Assembly: GCA_003833135.1 (NCBI GenBank)
Contig: QZLH01000206.1
Coordinates: 51,894 to 115,893 of the forward strand
Direction of reading: 5' to 3'
DNA: 64,000 bases
From: Oehlia diaphana
Taxonomy: Eukaryota > Glomeromycota > Glomeromycetes > Glomerales > Glomeraceae
The stretch's first letter is position 1, and each line of letters starts with the position of its first letter. A program made the position numbers and the translations under genes. The notes below the pieces were generated by a model. That model was given only the letters and a program-made list of their open reading frames with translations, was not told where the DNA came from and did not search any database. Shown in pieces: positions 44,455 through 57,494 of the stretch.

Positions 44455-46897
44455 AAAATCGCAAAGAATGGGCTATTTGTGTATTTTTTTTTCTTAACGA
44501 TTAAATAAAACTCGAGTATAAAAATCATAATTCAATTATTAACCTTATTGCCTCGTTCGAAGAACTCACTTCGTGAGTCGTGACTGTAGTAAATTAGGAA
44601 TACTCCACTTCGAATATTTTTTTTACCTTATTTAAAATTCTATATTAATCTCGGAAGAATTTATCTAAACATTTTTATTGCATTAATTTTTTGAATTAAG
44701 ATGTGCTATTAACGTAACTATATATACACGATTAAAGTAATATTTATTTAACTTACGATAAAAGAAATTAAGACGACAAGAATTTTTTTTTAAATACGAG
44801 TTTAAATGTATTATATGTATTATGCTGCAATTTTTACCGATCAGTAAAATCGTAGATGATTTTTAGTGCTAAATTATAACTCAAAACGATTTCAAGAAAA
44901 TTTTGATAAATGGCCCAAATGGAAAATGAATTAATAGACAAGTTTATACAGGATTCTCAATGAATATACTTGTGGTATATCACATGTTTGACACGGCACG
45001 ATGAAACATTTTTTTTTCCAATCGATAAATATTGAATTAATCGAAAAATTGTCATATGTATGCTTGACCCGACATGTTAACGCTTTTTGATTCGAAAATT
45101 GATATCTTTTCTTTTTTATGATAAATATTTATATGTTATCCTACAGCCAAATTTTTTTATCGTGATGATATTTTTTTATAAAAGCTATAAATACCAAACT
45201 GTCATGTTATTTTCATATTCATAATAAAAATGACATCATTGATTACATACATCATGTTCGGCTGCGTTAATAAGTAAGATTAAAAATTTAATAATTAATA
45301 TACACTTTTATGATTACATATTTTTTACACTATATGTCTGCTTCAGTTATTTATTTGATGAACGTTAAATAATATTTAAATAAAGTTGGGCACGTTTATT
45401 AACAATCTATCAATAAGTGTATTATCAGTAGAAGTTGGGAATCGACCAAAAAAAACCTTAAACGATTAATAATCGATTAAATTAATTAGTTAAAAGTTAA
45501 TTAATCGGTCAAACCTTAATCGATTCCAAATATTTAATGAATAAGTATTTTTTCATTCATCTATTTTGTTTTTTATTTAAATAATTTAAATTTAAATGTG
45601 TGATGCGATGCAATGCTTGCAATGCTTAGTAAAAGATTCCAGATTCAAAATATTATTAATTATATTATCCTTGAAAATTTTGTTTGACCATAGTGAACAA
45701 ATATTCTTTTTTTTTCAAATTATTAACAGTATGTAATTTTTCATGGTAATTATATGATTATCAATCATTTAGCAAATAGGGATCTATCCAGGTGACTCCT
45801 GGATGCATCCAGGGTAACTACACGATGTAGAGGACGACTTTATCTAATGACATTATTAATTTTGGGCGCAGTATTATATTTAATTTAGGTGTTTAAAATT
45901 TTTAAGTGTTTTAAATTTGCTGAGGTCTGAAATGACCTTAAACTAGCGATTTGTTAATTAATTCCGGAATGACGTTAAACTACCATGATTAATTTTATTG
46001 GGTGAAATAATCAGGTCGATAATCAACAGAAGTCCGCCTAAGATAATTTGGATAAATTTTTATATGGATTACGAACCACAATTTTATTTCAAAAGAAATT
46101 CCGACACAATTTTTGGGGAAATTAATTTTAACAATATTAGAAATATTAGAAATTTTATTTTAATTGTTGTCTTAATTATTAATTGATTTAAATAGGCTTT
46201 GAAAGTATTTTTATTTTGCAAAATAAAAATTCTTTTCTTTCTTAAAATTTTCATTTCGTCTTTTGAATTTGGGAAAATATATTTTTATCTATTATTAATA
46301 ATAAAAGCTCTTATTGTACACCATCTAAGTGGCAATGATTCACCAGTTTATTTATTAATGTTGAATTCTAAAATTAATCATGCACGTAAAGGTCCTCCTC
46401 GCCAAAATAATCATGTAGATCTTTCCTTTTATAGATAATACCGGCCGGAATTTATGTCCTTTTTTAGACGCTGACTGTCATTATCATAATTCCGGCCCTG
46501 AAAAAATGCGTAGAGCTAATAGTATTTTTTTTTTGGCTGCACCTTACCTCTATATATAGCTCGAAGTCCTCCTACAACGCCCACTTGCCAACTCGGATTA
46601 GAAACTATGACGATCATTTTGCGGGTGACTGTCGTTTATAAATCTATTTATAATTTGAAGCATCAACATATGTCTGTTTTCTTTGATCATTCTTATTTTG
46701 GTAATTTTTAATGAACTTTTTTTTTTTCATCAAAATTATTCTTCGTCCAATGAAATTATGGGCGTAAATAAAAATTAACTATTGTAATCATTCTCTTAAA
46801 ATAATTAATATGTATATAAGTTTCTTTTCTCCCCGCGAAAAAATTTTCTCATTGTTAAAAAATTTTTATAAAATATATTTTGTAACTAACAATAAAT
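44455..46897. other. Intergenic with small inverted repeats
   Basis: A TATA box (CTATAAATA at about 45189) lies 40 bp before an ATG (45230) whose frame meets a GTAAGA donor; splicing to the CAG near 45346 would give 22 codons, too little to call. An inverted repeat GGGAATCGA...TCGATTCC spans 45436..45527. Another, GGCCGGAATT...AATTCCGGCC, spans 46442..46497 and resembles the element at 49864..49995. The ORFs at 45998 and 46199 show no domain. Confidence 0.4.
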
Positions 46898-49450
46898 ATG
46901 GTACATTCTGATTACAAATATTACAATAATTTAGATGATCCAGAAAATGATGAAGACTTTATAAATGATGTCAAAGATGTTTTGAAGCAACTTAATATTA
47001 CAGATATTACAGAAAATACTACAGAAAAAATAAAGGATTTTGTTACACTAATGAAGTTTATAAAAAGATTAATGACAAAACAAAATGATTTAGAAATTGT
47101 TATTGCGGATGCTGCGGAACCGCCACCGCTCGTTAAATCCGAAATTTATAATGAACAACATATTAAGTGGAAAAACGATGAGTTAATTCTGAAGCTTATT
47201 AATAAATGTTTAGAAAAGAACGATGAAGGAGAGCACAAATTTATGCTTGTAGTTTCTCATTTACTTCCAATTCTAGTTATAGAATCCTATAAAAACCTGG
47301 TAGACAATCTCGCGATACAGCTCAACTACAAAAAGATCCCACAAAATTGGTGCAAATTGGGTGAGGACAATAAATTCATTTCAATCCGTGAACATCTTTG
47401 GGGCTATAAGTTTCCTAGTTCCAAGAAATCACTCTCGTCCATATTTGACAGGTTTGTATATATCATCCCTTTCACTTTCTCTTAATAGGTTCAATAGGAT
47501 CACGCACTAAATTGCTGTTATAATATAAATTAGATTTGAAAAGGAACCTCGACATTACGCCACGTTGTGTTATGTACCATTACCTGGCCTATGTACAGTA
47601 CCTTCCCTGAGGATGCTAATCGTAATCGTATTTGTAGTATCTTGTTCCCCCGCGGCACAAGTCCCTTTATTCAAATTGTCATGTCAAACAAGGATGAGAT
47701 ATTTCATGAAAAACGTACTTATTCCAAGATGATTGATTCTCCATTTTTTCATGCTATTGTTAAGTTCAGGTGGCATACCTTTGCACGGTGGCATTTTTTT
47801 AAACTTTTTTTTTCTCATTTTTACTTTGTTTTCCCTTTTAATTGCATCATCCACTATTGATTTAAAAAAAAATAAGGAAATTTTCAATTCAATTAAAGAT
47901 TATACCGATAAAATTACTATATCAACAACCAAAAGTTATATGGCAGCAGTTACAATGGTTGGCAACCTTAATGATGCAACAAATACTTTTATTAACAATA
48001 TGACGATTTCTGAAGCAGCTAAAAGCAATATTGAGTTGATTACGAAGGCGATCAGCAATGTGGCAGCTTCCAAAATTAATTATGTGAATATTACTTCAGA
48101 AATTAACAAAGCGGCAATTGAAGCAGTTTATAACGCAATAATTTACAACACGACGTTTACTGCAGGAATCAACAACACAACAATCAATACAATTAACAAC
48201 TACTATGTCACGGAGATGAATAAAGCAATTGGCGAAATCGACATCACTACCATTAATAAATTAATTAACAGCATCGATGGTAATCAAATAATAATTGCAT
48301 GCGCAATCGTAGAAATTATTGTTATATTTCTAGTTATCCGGTCTTTTATTATATTTAAAATAAATGGCTTGGCTAAACGAGTTTTTAGAGTCCCTTCGAC
48401 CTACGTTATTATCGCAGGAAATGTTTTTGTTATTACTGTTATAATTCTAAAACTGTCACCCAAGCTTTTCGGACCAGCAAAGAATATTTTACTGGGAGCT
48501 GGTTATGATTTTACCTCAATTTTCCAAGCTTTATCAACCTTTATTATAGGATTCTGGTTATGTGGACTTCTTTGCTTATTCAGGGATATTGGAATTTATG
48601 GCTTTAGTAAGTATCGTAATAATTTTTCTCTATATAAATGTTGAGCAAATCTATTAATTAACCATTCTATTATGCAGTTGTTATGCATATTTGCAGAAGG
48701 GCTATATGGTTACTTTTTATTTTTGGGGGTAGTTTTGTTAAATGCTTCTTATGCAACAATTCGTATATTTACAGCGAGTCAGCGACCATACCTGATTTTG
48801 ATGATAATAAAAAAATGTATAAAGAAATAAATATGATATTTACATTAAAATATCAAATAATGTTTGATTAGGGTTTTTAAATGTTAGTTATGACTTTATG
48901 GATCCATGGGATAGTCGTATATTTGTGTCTATAATGAGGATTTCTTTCTCACTTTTTGCAGCCATCATAATCATGAACCTTTTGAGTATGTACAGTATAT
49001 CAGGTTCATCGAAACTTTCTATTTTGTCTTTACAGATTCTTCCTAATATTTTTTTTTCCTTTGCAGTTGCATTTGTAAATAATATCTATGAAGAAGTATA
49101 CAAACGTAAGTACACTGAATGGACCATGGTTCGGGCGATATCAATTTCTTACATTGAACTTGTATGTTCAGTCCCAAACAATTATTCCTTCTTTCTTAAG
49201 TTTTTATTTTGCAGATCGCAAAAATAAGTATGTTCAAAGTATAAACGTATTTCTTTATATAATGTTACAGAATTGTATGATTTATTATAGTGATTTGCTT
49301 ATTTACAATTACAGGGATTATTTTCCTCCAACCATTATTTATGAAGCCAATACTGAAGAGTTTAAAAAGTGGCATGATAAATTACCTAATCTTGAGAAAC
49401 AGTTGTTCAATTCCACTTATCCGATACAGGACGAACGGTTCATTTTGTAG
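46898..49450 (+). pseudogene. TRP-like cation channel gene, probably broken
   Basis: The first exon (46898 to about 47452) codes a hydrophilic N-terminal region ending SLSSIFD, with a GT donor. Then come, in shifting frames, PFFHAIVKFRWHTFARWHFF (the block before S1 in fungal TRP-like channels), hydrophobic segments at about 48290, 48390 and 48540, a pore-side region (SIMRISFSLFAAIIIMNLLS), YKRKYTEWTMVRAISISYIE, and a tail YRDYFPPTIIYEAN...FKKWHDKLP that matches the family's cytoplasmic end. GT-AG introns explain some joins (48616/48677; 49106/49214), but frame breaks near 47580 and in a poly-T at about 47800 do not fit splicing. Between the first two membrane segments lies an unusual 130-residue insert with four N-glycosylation sequons. 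It may be a recent pseudogene or an assembly-damaged gene. Confidence 0.62.
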
Positions 49451-49863
49451 AACTTTTTTCTTCTGAAGACGTCTAAAAAAACATAACCTTTATTAGTTAG
49501 TCATTTTTAACAACAATTACCAAAAAAATTTCCTATTACCCAACAATCCTGCATACGTTAGATTATTTAGAACGTTCACTCAATCGTCGTCTTTGTAGAT
49601 TTCAGATTTCGTTAATGTTATATACTTGTATATTCGTACATTAAATAAAAACTTTTATTTCTCTTTTAATTTAGTTTGGCTAAGAAATAATATTTTTAAC
49701 AATTTAAAAAATAAATTCACACCTATCAGATTTAATAATGGTCATCATGCAAATCGTCTTGCCCATAATCAACTTGCTTACCGACAGTCATTTTACCGAC
49801 GGTCCTATAGGTCCATAGGTCCGTCTTAGTCCTGAAGACTGGCTACAAGACCGCAGTCCTGGG
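49451..49863. other. Downstream flank of the channel relic
   Basis: Short repeated ACCGACAG/GTCC(A/T)TAGG motifs at 49785..49830. No gene. Confidence 0.35.
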
Positions 49864-49995
49864 ATAATTCCGGCCAGCACTATAATTTAGTCCCGAATTA
49901 TGAATTTTGTGTAACACAAATTCCATAAATTTCTTGTGTAACACATAAACCACGTTTATAATTCTGGCCGGCACTATAATGTTGGCCGGAATTAT
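49864..49995. mobile_element. MITE with ATAATTCCGGCC ends
   Basis: The left end ATAATTCCGGCCAGCACTAT and the right end (reverse complement ATAATTCCGGCCAACATTAT) are inverted repeats of about 22 bp. A GTGTAACACA motif occurs twice inside. Related fragments occur at 46442..46497 and near 51540. Confidence 0.75.
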
Positions 49996-51974
49996 ACCAG
50001 GCCGCGTAGGATTGGGCTTTCAGGACCGTTAAGTATTTTTAACCAAGAGAATTATATCACCGATAAATACTAAATAAATAACTGGACATTTCACAATAAA
50101 AAGACTTTATTGAATTTTTTTTTTATTAATTTTCATTATCAGTTATCCAACATTATTTCATATATAATAAATACTATTTATCATTTCAGTATCATACTGC
50201 TTATAAGCACAATGCTAGATACATTTTATATCATAGAAATTTCATATGTGAACACTAGAAAATAAAAAAAAATAATAAACATATAGAATGGATCAAGACT
50301 CAATATTAAAATTAAAAAATATTAAATACTAAAAAGAAACAAAAAATGTCAATTGTAGCCACCGACGTTATTAATCCCTAAAATAAAATAAAAAAAATTA
50401 AAATTTGGTGAAATGATTTTAGGTGTAAAATAAATCGAACTCCATAATCTATTATGTTATTTATATGTTCTATTGCTGAAATTTTAATTATTCCATGGTA
50501 AAAAAAAAAAATTCATGCTTATAAAAGTAACTGAAATACAAACGCGGTTTAGTTTTGACGTAAATTTATTTTTTAAATTAAAAAGATCGAATTTCACTAA
50601 ATGTATACTTATCGTTGGAATTAATTACGGCATATGGAGTCTATACGTAATCCGTAATGCCGTAATTCAAAAGCCGTAAAATAGAAAGATTATGCGATAC
50701 AAAAAAAAAAGAAATCCATTTGAATATATCAACATTGATGTTATAAATTTATAATTTATGACATTATTGAATATATATTTATGAATAATATATGTCATAT
50801 TCAAATGCCGAATTAATATAATTCGATAATTCCGACGACACGTATAGCTAAATGTAATTACGGGCGTTCAATTGAAAAAATTCGAATAAGCGACGCAATT
50901 TAAAACATCACATAAGACAATGAAACAAGTAATAGATTATACTACTACAAAAGAATGAATATTATTTATAAATATGATGGTCCGAAAAAAAATACTATTT
51001 AAAATAAATATTAAATTCTTTGATATTTAATCTAAGAAAAGGGAAGATTTACTTACCTAGCATCTAATTTCATCGACTTGAACATCAAAGTTAAATTAAT
51101 GACGAATATTCAACTTTGACACATGATCTCTTCTTTACGACTAAAACGTTAACGTCAGGACTCAGCAGGAGTTATAAGCAACATTGAACGGAATAACGAA
51201 GCCCAAAGTCCGTAGAAGTTATTGCATTGTAATGCATGTAATAATTATAGTATGTAGTACATCAGATGTTATCAGGTGAATAAAGTTAAAAGTTCCCGAA
51301 TATACAGTACATAAAAAGGTAAGATCTCGGAATTAGAACCAAAAAATCCTATAGGTCTTTCTGGCCCTTCCTTTTTTGGATACTTCTTTAAACTCATTAG
51401 TGCACTTATTTGTTTATACTTTATTAAACTTATCTATTGCTTATCCATAAATATTCCCTGAATATCCGGATTTTACTACCCGGGTTCCGGATTGACAGTT
51501 AGTATTTATGCAGAATATCCATTAAAAATAAAAATCTACGGCAGCCGGCACTATTGTAATTCCGACTTTGAAGAAATGTAGGGTTCGTGTGCTGATCATA
51601 CCCAACTTATTTATGTGTTCCAGAATCCCACTTTAAGGGTAAATTCTTTCTCTTTAAATTTGTTAAAAAAAAATGTGATGTTATAAAATATTATTAAAAT
51701 AAAAAACAAAAAGCATAATAAATTTCTAATTGAAAGAATTTTTTATAGTAACGTTCTACGCTGTGAATAGCGCCTCAAAATAGAACATGGAACCGTCCAT
51801 TATTTTATTAATACATACAAGTTTACTTATTATATCCTCTTTAGTCAATATGAAACAAATAGGTTAATAAATACTGATTATTCATCTAAAACTGAATATT
51901 TTTGTTTTTTACTCATCATATTAATATAATAATTTTGTGATATACAATCGTAGCAAATCAGCGTTTAAGAAGTT
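49996..51974. other. Intergenic with weak inverted repeats
   Basis: ATTTGAATAT at 50718 pairs with ATATTCAAAT at about 50795, a possible 85-bp element. AGCCGGCACTATTGTAATTC at 51545 is a piece of the CCGGCC-ended MITE family. No gene is seen. Confidence 0.4.
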
Positions 51975-52385
51975 GTGCATTACAACTTATTAATTCGTAT
52001 CCACTCAGTTGGTACAATAATAATATTTAATTGGCCACGTACTACACAAATACCAATTTTTAATCGGATAAGAATAAAAAATAACGAAAAACTCAACCAC
52101 ATTGAAATAAACTCCACATGCTTTTCGGAGAACCACGCAGACGCAAACAGCATGGCTACCTTTTTAAGCAGGTTGTTAACGACTTCATTTCATCAATATC
52201 CATGGAAATATATTAACTCGTTTATTTCGAAAGTAGAATCGTTCAAAGCACTAATATCCTTATTTGTTCTTCCATTTAAAGTAGGTTCAAAAATAATGTC
52301 ATATACCGTCATTTTTGCAAATATTGTAAAATTTTCAATAAATAAAATAACATTCATCGTAAAAGATTATTCCATTGGTATTTAA
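51975..52385 (+). other. Uncertain 136-codon ORF
   Basis: Opens from a TTG, not an ATG. It has no domain and a mixed hydrophobic composition. The antisense strand is also partly open. Most likely chance or gene debris. Confidence 0.15.
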
Positions 52386-55300
52386 TATCAAATCTCACAA
52401 ATAACAAAGTCTCGATATTTTTCTTTTTTTTTTTTTTTTTTTGACAGATGGCGTATTCATTGTCAATATATATATGTATGAAAAATACTAAATATATTTA
52501 GGCAAGAATGAATATTCTTTTCAAAGAATAATTTTTCGTTCTTTTTAAGGTAAGTCATTGTAAAGATTACCATAACTATTTTGATTTATAATTATTTATT
52601 TTCTGTGTCCATAGATCGTTGTCAAAAAATTTGTAAGAATTGTATAATACGATCTTGCGATTATTAATTATTATTACTAATTATTTAAATTTATACCTTT
52701 TCAGAAAAGTTTCTTTGTTTGTTTGTCAAATTCGGGAACTTCAATGCATGAATGAAAGACTTATTTCACGTGATGGTGTAACATGGATTAAAAAAATGCA
52801 CAGCAAGTTTATATGTTTACGATTGATCGAGTAGAGTTATTTTAGTAAATGACGTTTCCTACTTTGAATATTTTATTATTCATTGCTTTTATATTGTTTA
52901 TAAATTTAGATCTAAATCTTTCAAGTGTTTTCGATTAGCTAAAATTGAGATAATCTTTCAACTTTTTCAAAAATCAATATCGTACCGTACATGTATAAAA
53001 AAATTTATTCATTTATTTATTAACAATATTTCATTTCTTTCCATTTACAATAATTACAAAAAAGTCTGATTTTTCTCTTTTAAAGGGATCTATAATAAGA
53101 AATGTTTATTAAAACCATGAATCGACTTAATAGGTAACGGTTCGTTAGCCTATTAGAAATTAGAAATTTTATCCCGTATCAATCAGCCATATTATTTGAT
53201 CCTATATATAATAACAACAAAGATAATTATTCATCGCCACACTATAATTATTCATCACCACAAATTGATAATTATTCATCACCATAAAAAAAGAACTCTC
53301 CCAACAACCTCCAAAAACACCTTAAATCTAAAATAATAAAACCACACGCGAAAACTCGCGATACGGTCGAAAGTGTGGGAAGAAAAATTACCTATAAATT
53401 AATCTAAAAATACATTAATATCTAAACCCAAATCCAAGTTAATTTTGGAATTGGGTTTCAGAGCCCATTAAATTATAGGATCAAATAATTTGCTTTAAGT
53501 GGGTAATTTGCTTTAAATGGAATTCTTTTTCCCATTTATATCACGTGAACGGAATGTTCAAGTTTTTTCACCCATGGAACACGGATAAAATATATAATCT
53601 AATCTCAGAAAAAAAATAAACATTATTGCTAAATTAATTTGAATAAAAAAAAAAAAAAAGAAAAAGAAAAAAATATTAGTAATATGAATTTATTGAATTT
53701 ACGATGTTCCAATACATAAATTTCAGTATTGAAATTTTTTTATTTTTTTTTTTTTTATTACGGAGGAGACGATAAACATTTCCGTAATAATATAATAATT
53801 GAATAATTGAGAAAAAAAATAATAATAATATTGTAATTATAACTTACATTAATATTTGTTTATTGATAAATAATAATTTATTATTAGTTGACTCTATTGG
53901 TAGAAAAATTTGATTTTGTGCGAGAAAAATTTTTCGTTGGTTCACAAATTGTTTTAAGAGATGAAACTTTTGTTTTAATTTAGCAAATAATATAAATAAT
54001 AGTCCCGGGGAGATTTTATTTTTAATTTTTTCAGGTATCATTTTTTTTTTTTTTTTTGTGTGCGGCTGCAAGATATATTTAAATTTTATATATATAAAAA
54101 ATAGTTATAAGGCAAGAATTTTTTTTAATAAACAAGTATTCACGGAGTTAGAAATTTCGCTATTTATTTATTTTTTTTTTTATTTTAGGGACTTAATTCC
54201 GAGACCCATAGAATTATCAATATAAAAATTTTCAAATATCACCAAAAAAAAATACACAAAAAAACACCCCCCTCACAAAAAAGGTAATTTCCAAGAATGC
54301 AAGATGCGTGTGATTACGTGTGATTATTAAGATAGGTTTGACAATTTCAATAATTCCTTTTAAAAATTTTTCTTTTTCGAACATCTCACTTTTTTGCAGT
54401 AGCACAAAACAAAATATAGTAACTTTAAAAGGTCTAGGTTTGGATATATTTGTATATTTATTTTCAAACCTTAATTATAAGCATGTACGGTTTCATGGTT
54501 CTCATACAGATCTTTATCAAATAAAGTAAAAAAAAAACATAATCCGGTTTTTTTACAGTTTTTAATATTGTTACATTATTTTGGAGCTGATTCTTATTTT
54601 TTTCTCTTATGCATTGCATTAAAACATGATCTACATTATATATGTCTAAATATTTTTTATTTTATTTTATTTTTTTTTTTTAAAAAAAAAAACAAAGAAA
54701 AAAAATAACGTCATTTTTTCCCCATAAAATACAGATTACGATTTAATTTCTTTGTTATCAGAAAATTTAGATTTTGGGGAAAAGTACAATATAATTATCC
54801 TTGAATATAACTAATTTAGGCCCAAATATTTTTTCATAATGAAGATTAAGCGTCGCGTAAAATTTTTTCCGTAAAAGGTTTATGCCACTTTAATACATGA
54901 AAGAATATTACAAAATTTGTACCATTTACGCGTTTTAACTTTTTTTGAAATTTTCATTTGTACAAAATTGATGCATCGATTTTTAATGTATTGTAGTGAT
55001 ATTGTTTATTTATTTCTTGTTAAATTCCCAAAAGAATTATAAACTAAGCCTTAAAAATTTTTGAATTGAATTAAGTGGGGGACTTTTGCTCTTAATAAGT
55101 TGCACAACAGATTTGCACGTCATAAAGGATTTTCAAAGCCTATTAAAATCGCAATTGTGCAACTCTAAAACCGTCAAAGCACCCTTTTCTGTAGTATATG
55201 GCATCGAATTTATGGTCTTTAAAAAGATGGGGAATTTTTTTTTTGTACTAATGTAACATATAATCATTCATCTTGATTCGATAAGAGATTTTAAAATTTT

Positions 55301-55923
55301 CAATTTTTGTTAGTTGTCTAGGACTATTTGGAATTCTAATATTGGTAATGTGTGTAATTTGTTTATTATTTACATAAATCATCACAAATCAGAACTCATT
55401 GTTGTAATTCGTAATCTTCGAAATTACGGTACGGGATGAATGGCTGATGATACTTGTGTAACATTTGTCAAAAAAGGCGAATCATTATAAGTACTATTAT
55501 TGCACGGCTGGGGAACTTTTTTTTTTTTTTTTAAAAAGAAAAAAAAAAAAGTTTGATTGTATTTTCCATTTTGTTTTTCATTCTTGTTTTTGTTTTTTTT
55601 TCTTCTGCATAGTAAGATGTTTTATTTTTATTTTGAACTAAATAATAAAAAAGCGTATTAATTTAAATTTATGTAACATTCATAATACTATCATAGAGAA
55701 ATAATTATGGATTATAAATAAATAAATATGTTTAATTAGTTAATTTTTTTTTATAAATTTCGTCATTATCTTGGATAATTGTTACATATTTATCGGTCAG
55801 CGTTTCAAGAATTAAATATGAATATAAATGCATATGTACTGTAAATATAAATTTTGATAATTTTCATAATATAAAAAAATATACAAAAAAAAAAAAAAAT
55901 GCTAATCAATTTAACCTACTTTG
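52386..55923. other. Gene-poor AT-rich stretch with a short tandem repeat
   Basis: At 53220..53286 a unit like GATAATTATTCATCACCACA occurs three times, with variants. A 10-bp inverted repeat (AGTTGCACAA...TTGTGCAACT) spans about 55099..55157. Long A and T tracts abound. ORFs at 53844 and 54320 look non-coding. Confidence 0.4.
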
Positions 55924-56023
55924 CCTATAACAAAAAATTCTGGAAAAAACTCCGATAAAATGATAGTTTTTATTCCGAAGAAACTCCGACAAGTGATCAT
56001 TTTTCTGAAAAATTTTTATAGGG
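55924..56023. mobile_element. MITE of the CCTATAA / TTATAGGG family
   Basis: Starts CCTATAACAAAAAATTCTGG and ends GAAAAATTTTTATAGGG. CTCCGA(T/C)AA...GTGATCATTTTTCTGAAA matches the elements at 8832..8889 and 57383..57494. Confidence 0.75.
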
Positions 56024-57021
56024 TCAACAAGGAGTTTTCATATATTATACTTTAAAAATTTTGTTTAAAAATATGTATATATTTGTTTATGTTATCCGTT
56101 ATTTACGTTGTTGTCATTCGATGCTTTTCATACTTAATCTATGAAAGATCGCTTTTTTTTATAACAATTTGTTGTAAAAACTCTTTTTTATTCAAAATAT
56201 AATGATTGTAAATAAATATTGAATTATTATATTTGTTATTTTTATTTAACGGCATCCTTTATAATTTTATTAAATATTTTTTTCTTTCATAAATTTACAT
56301 AGTAATAATGTATATATGCGTTAAAATGATATATATAATGAGGCAACGTTAATTCGATCAATTTTTTATCTCTGCATTTTGACAATCTTCATCATGATAA
56401 TTTTCATCTTCATCTAAATATGAATATAATATTAGAAAGAAAGAAATAATTTCGTTAAATTCATATCAACTAAAACATCATAATTCGCTCAATTTTTTGT
56501 TTGTATATTAACACGACGAGAACGAACAACTTATCCATTTTCTCACTAGATATTTTTCGTAGATTTCCTTTTCATAAAAAGTTAAACATATTGTTGGATT
56601 TTACCAATCGGTTGGACTTTGTGGTTAATTACCTTTGGGTCATTTCATCCCACACATGTCGACGACGATCACTATCGTTTATGCGAATCAAATAACTTAC
56701 CACGTAATTTGCCAATTTTTTAATTTCTTAATTCTGGTAAAATTAGCCAATTTTAACCAGATTTACATCTAGTGTAACACAAGTACCCGCGGGTAAATTA
56801 CTCGGGGAGTAGACGTATGGTAGGTATATGCTGCCAAAGTCCAAAATTTTGCAATTTTAATTTGACGACATGTAAATGTAATAATTCAATAAGTTCCACT
56901 ATAATTTAAGGAATTTATGTGAACTACATCCCATTTCTCTATTTTTGAATGAAGATTGATGATTTTAAAAATTTGCAAGTTTTAAAAAAATCTAGTTATT
57001 TTGCTTTGCATTTATTGTATT
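56024..57021. other. Intergenic; possible exon debris on the minus strand
   Basis: The minus strand near 56375..56430 reads DEDENYHDEDCQNAEIKN and a stop after a TTTAG acceptor-like site, and near 56630..56700 IRINDSDRRRHVWDEMTQR before a GTAATT donor-like site. These may be exons of an unrecognised gene or its remains; I could not link them. Confidence 0.3.
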
Positions 57022-57326
57022 ATTATAGTGTTCCGAAAGGGTATTTAGGGGTCGGGTTAGGTCGCACGATTTGATGACCCGTGAACTCGACCTGACCCGT
57101 CGAGTAGGTTATACCTTTACTTTGACCCGGCGACCCGAATCTTTTTATATATTTTTAACTAAAATAAATTTTTTTATATTAGATACAACTTGACGGGTCG
57201 AACCCGGGTTATCCGAGTCAGGCTATAATTGGATCAAGTCGAATCCGGGTCATTACTTTTACGCTCGGGTCGAGTTCGAATACACCTCAAAACCCGACCC
57301 GGCTCGACACTTCGGAACACTATAAT
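57022..57326. mobile_element. MITE with ATTATAGTGTTCCGAA ends and GGGTCG-rich arms
   Basis: The 16-bp ends (57022..57037 and 57311..57326) are exact inverted repeats. Inside, GGGTCG / CGACCC pentamers and hexamers are dense at both ends, much richer in G+C than the AT-only centre. The target duplication is ambiguous because the flank (TTATA/TATAA) is itself palindromic. Confidence 0.85.
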
Positions 57327-57382
57327 TGTATATACGTATTCCTTTTTAAAAATTTATCTTGTATTTGAAGGTGGCGTGGCAA

Positions 57383-57494
57383 CCCTATAAAAAATTTTTT
57401 AGAAAATTGATTACATGTCGGAGTTTTCTTTGGAATGAAAACTAAAAAAATGATCATTTATCGGAATTTTTCCCAGAAAAATTTTTTATTAGGG
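57383..57494. mobile_element. MITE of the CCCTATAAAAA family, complete
   Basis: Ends CCCTATAAAAAATTTTTTAG and AAAAATTTTTTATTAGGG are inverted repeats. The interior shares GTCGGAGTTTTCTTTGGAAT and AATGATCATTTATCGG with the copy at 55924..56023 in inverted form. The 112-bp element is non-coding. Confidence 0.8.

Noticed and set aside
45182..45380. TATA box with a two-exon 22-codon gene
   Set aside because: The predicted peptide is too short and has no feature; the splice sites alone are weak evidence.
51975..52385. 136-codon ORF as a gene
   Set aside because: No ATG at the start, no domain, and the opposite strand is partly open as well.
53220..53286. CRISPR-like spaced repeats
   Set aside because: Three imperfect tandem units without unique spacers, in a eukaryotic genome.
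53844..54071. 75-codon minus-strand ORF
   Set aside because: Low-complexity Lys-rich start coded by a T tract; no recognisable motif.
57180..57270. GTCGAACCC and GTTCGAA as tRNA B boxes
   Set aside because: They belong to the GGGTCG arrays of the MITE; no tRNA fold.
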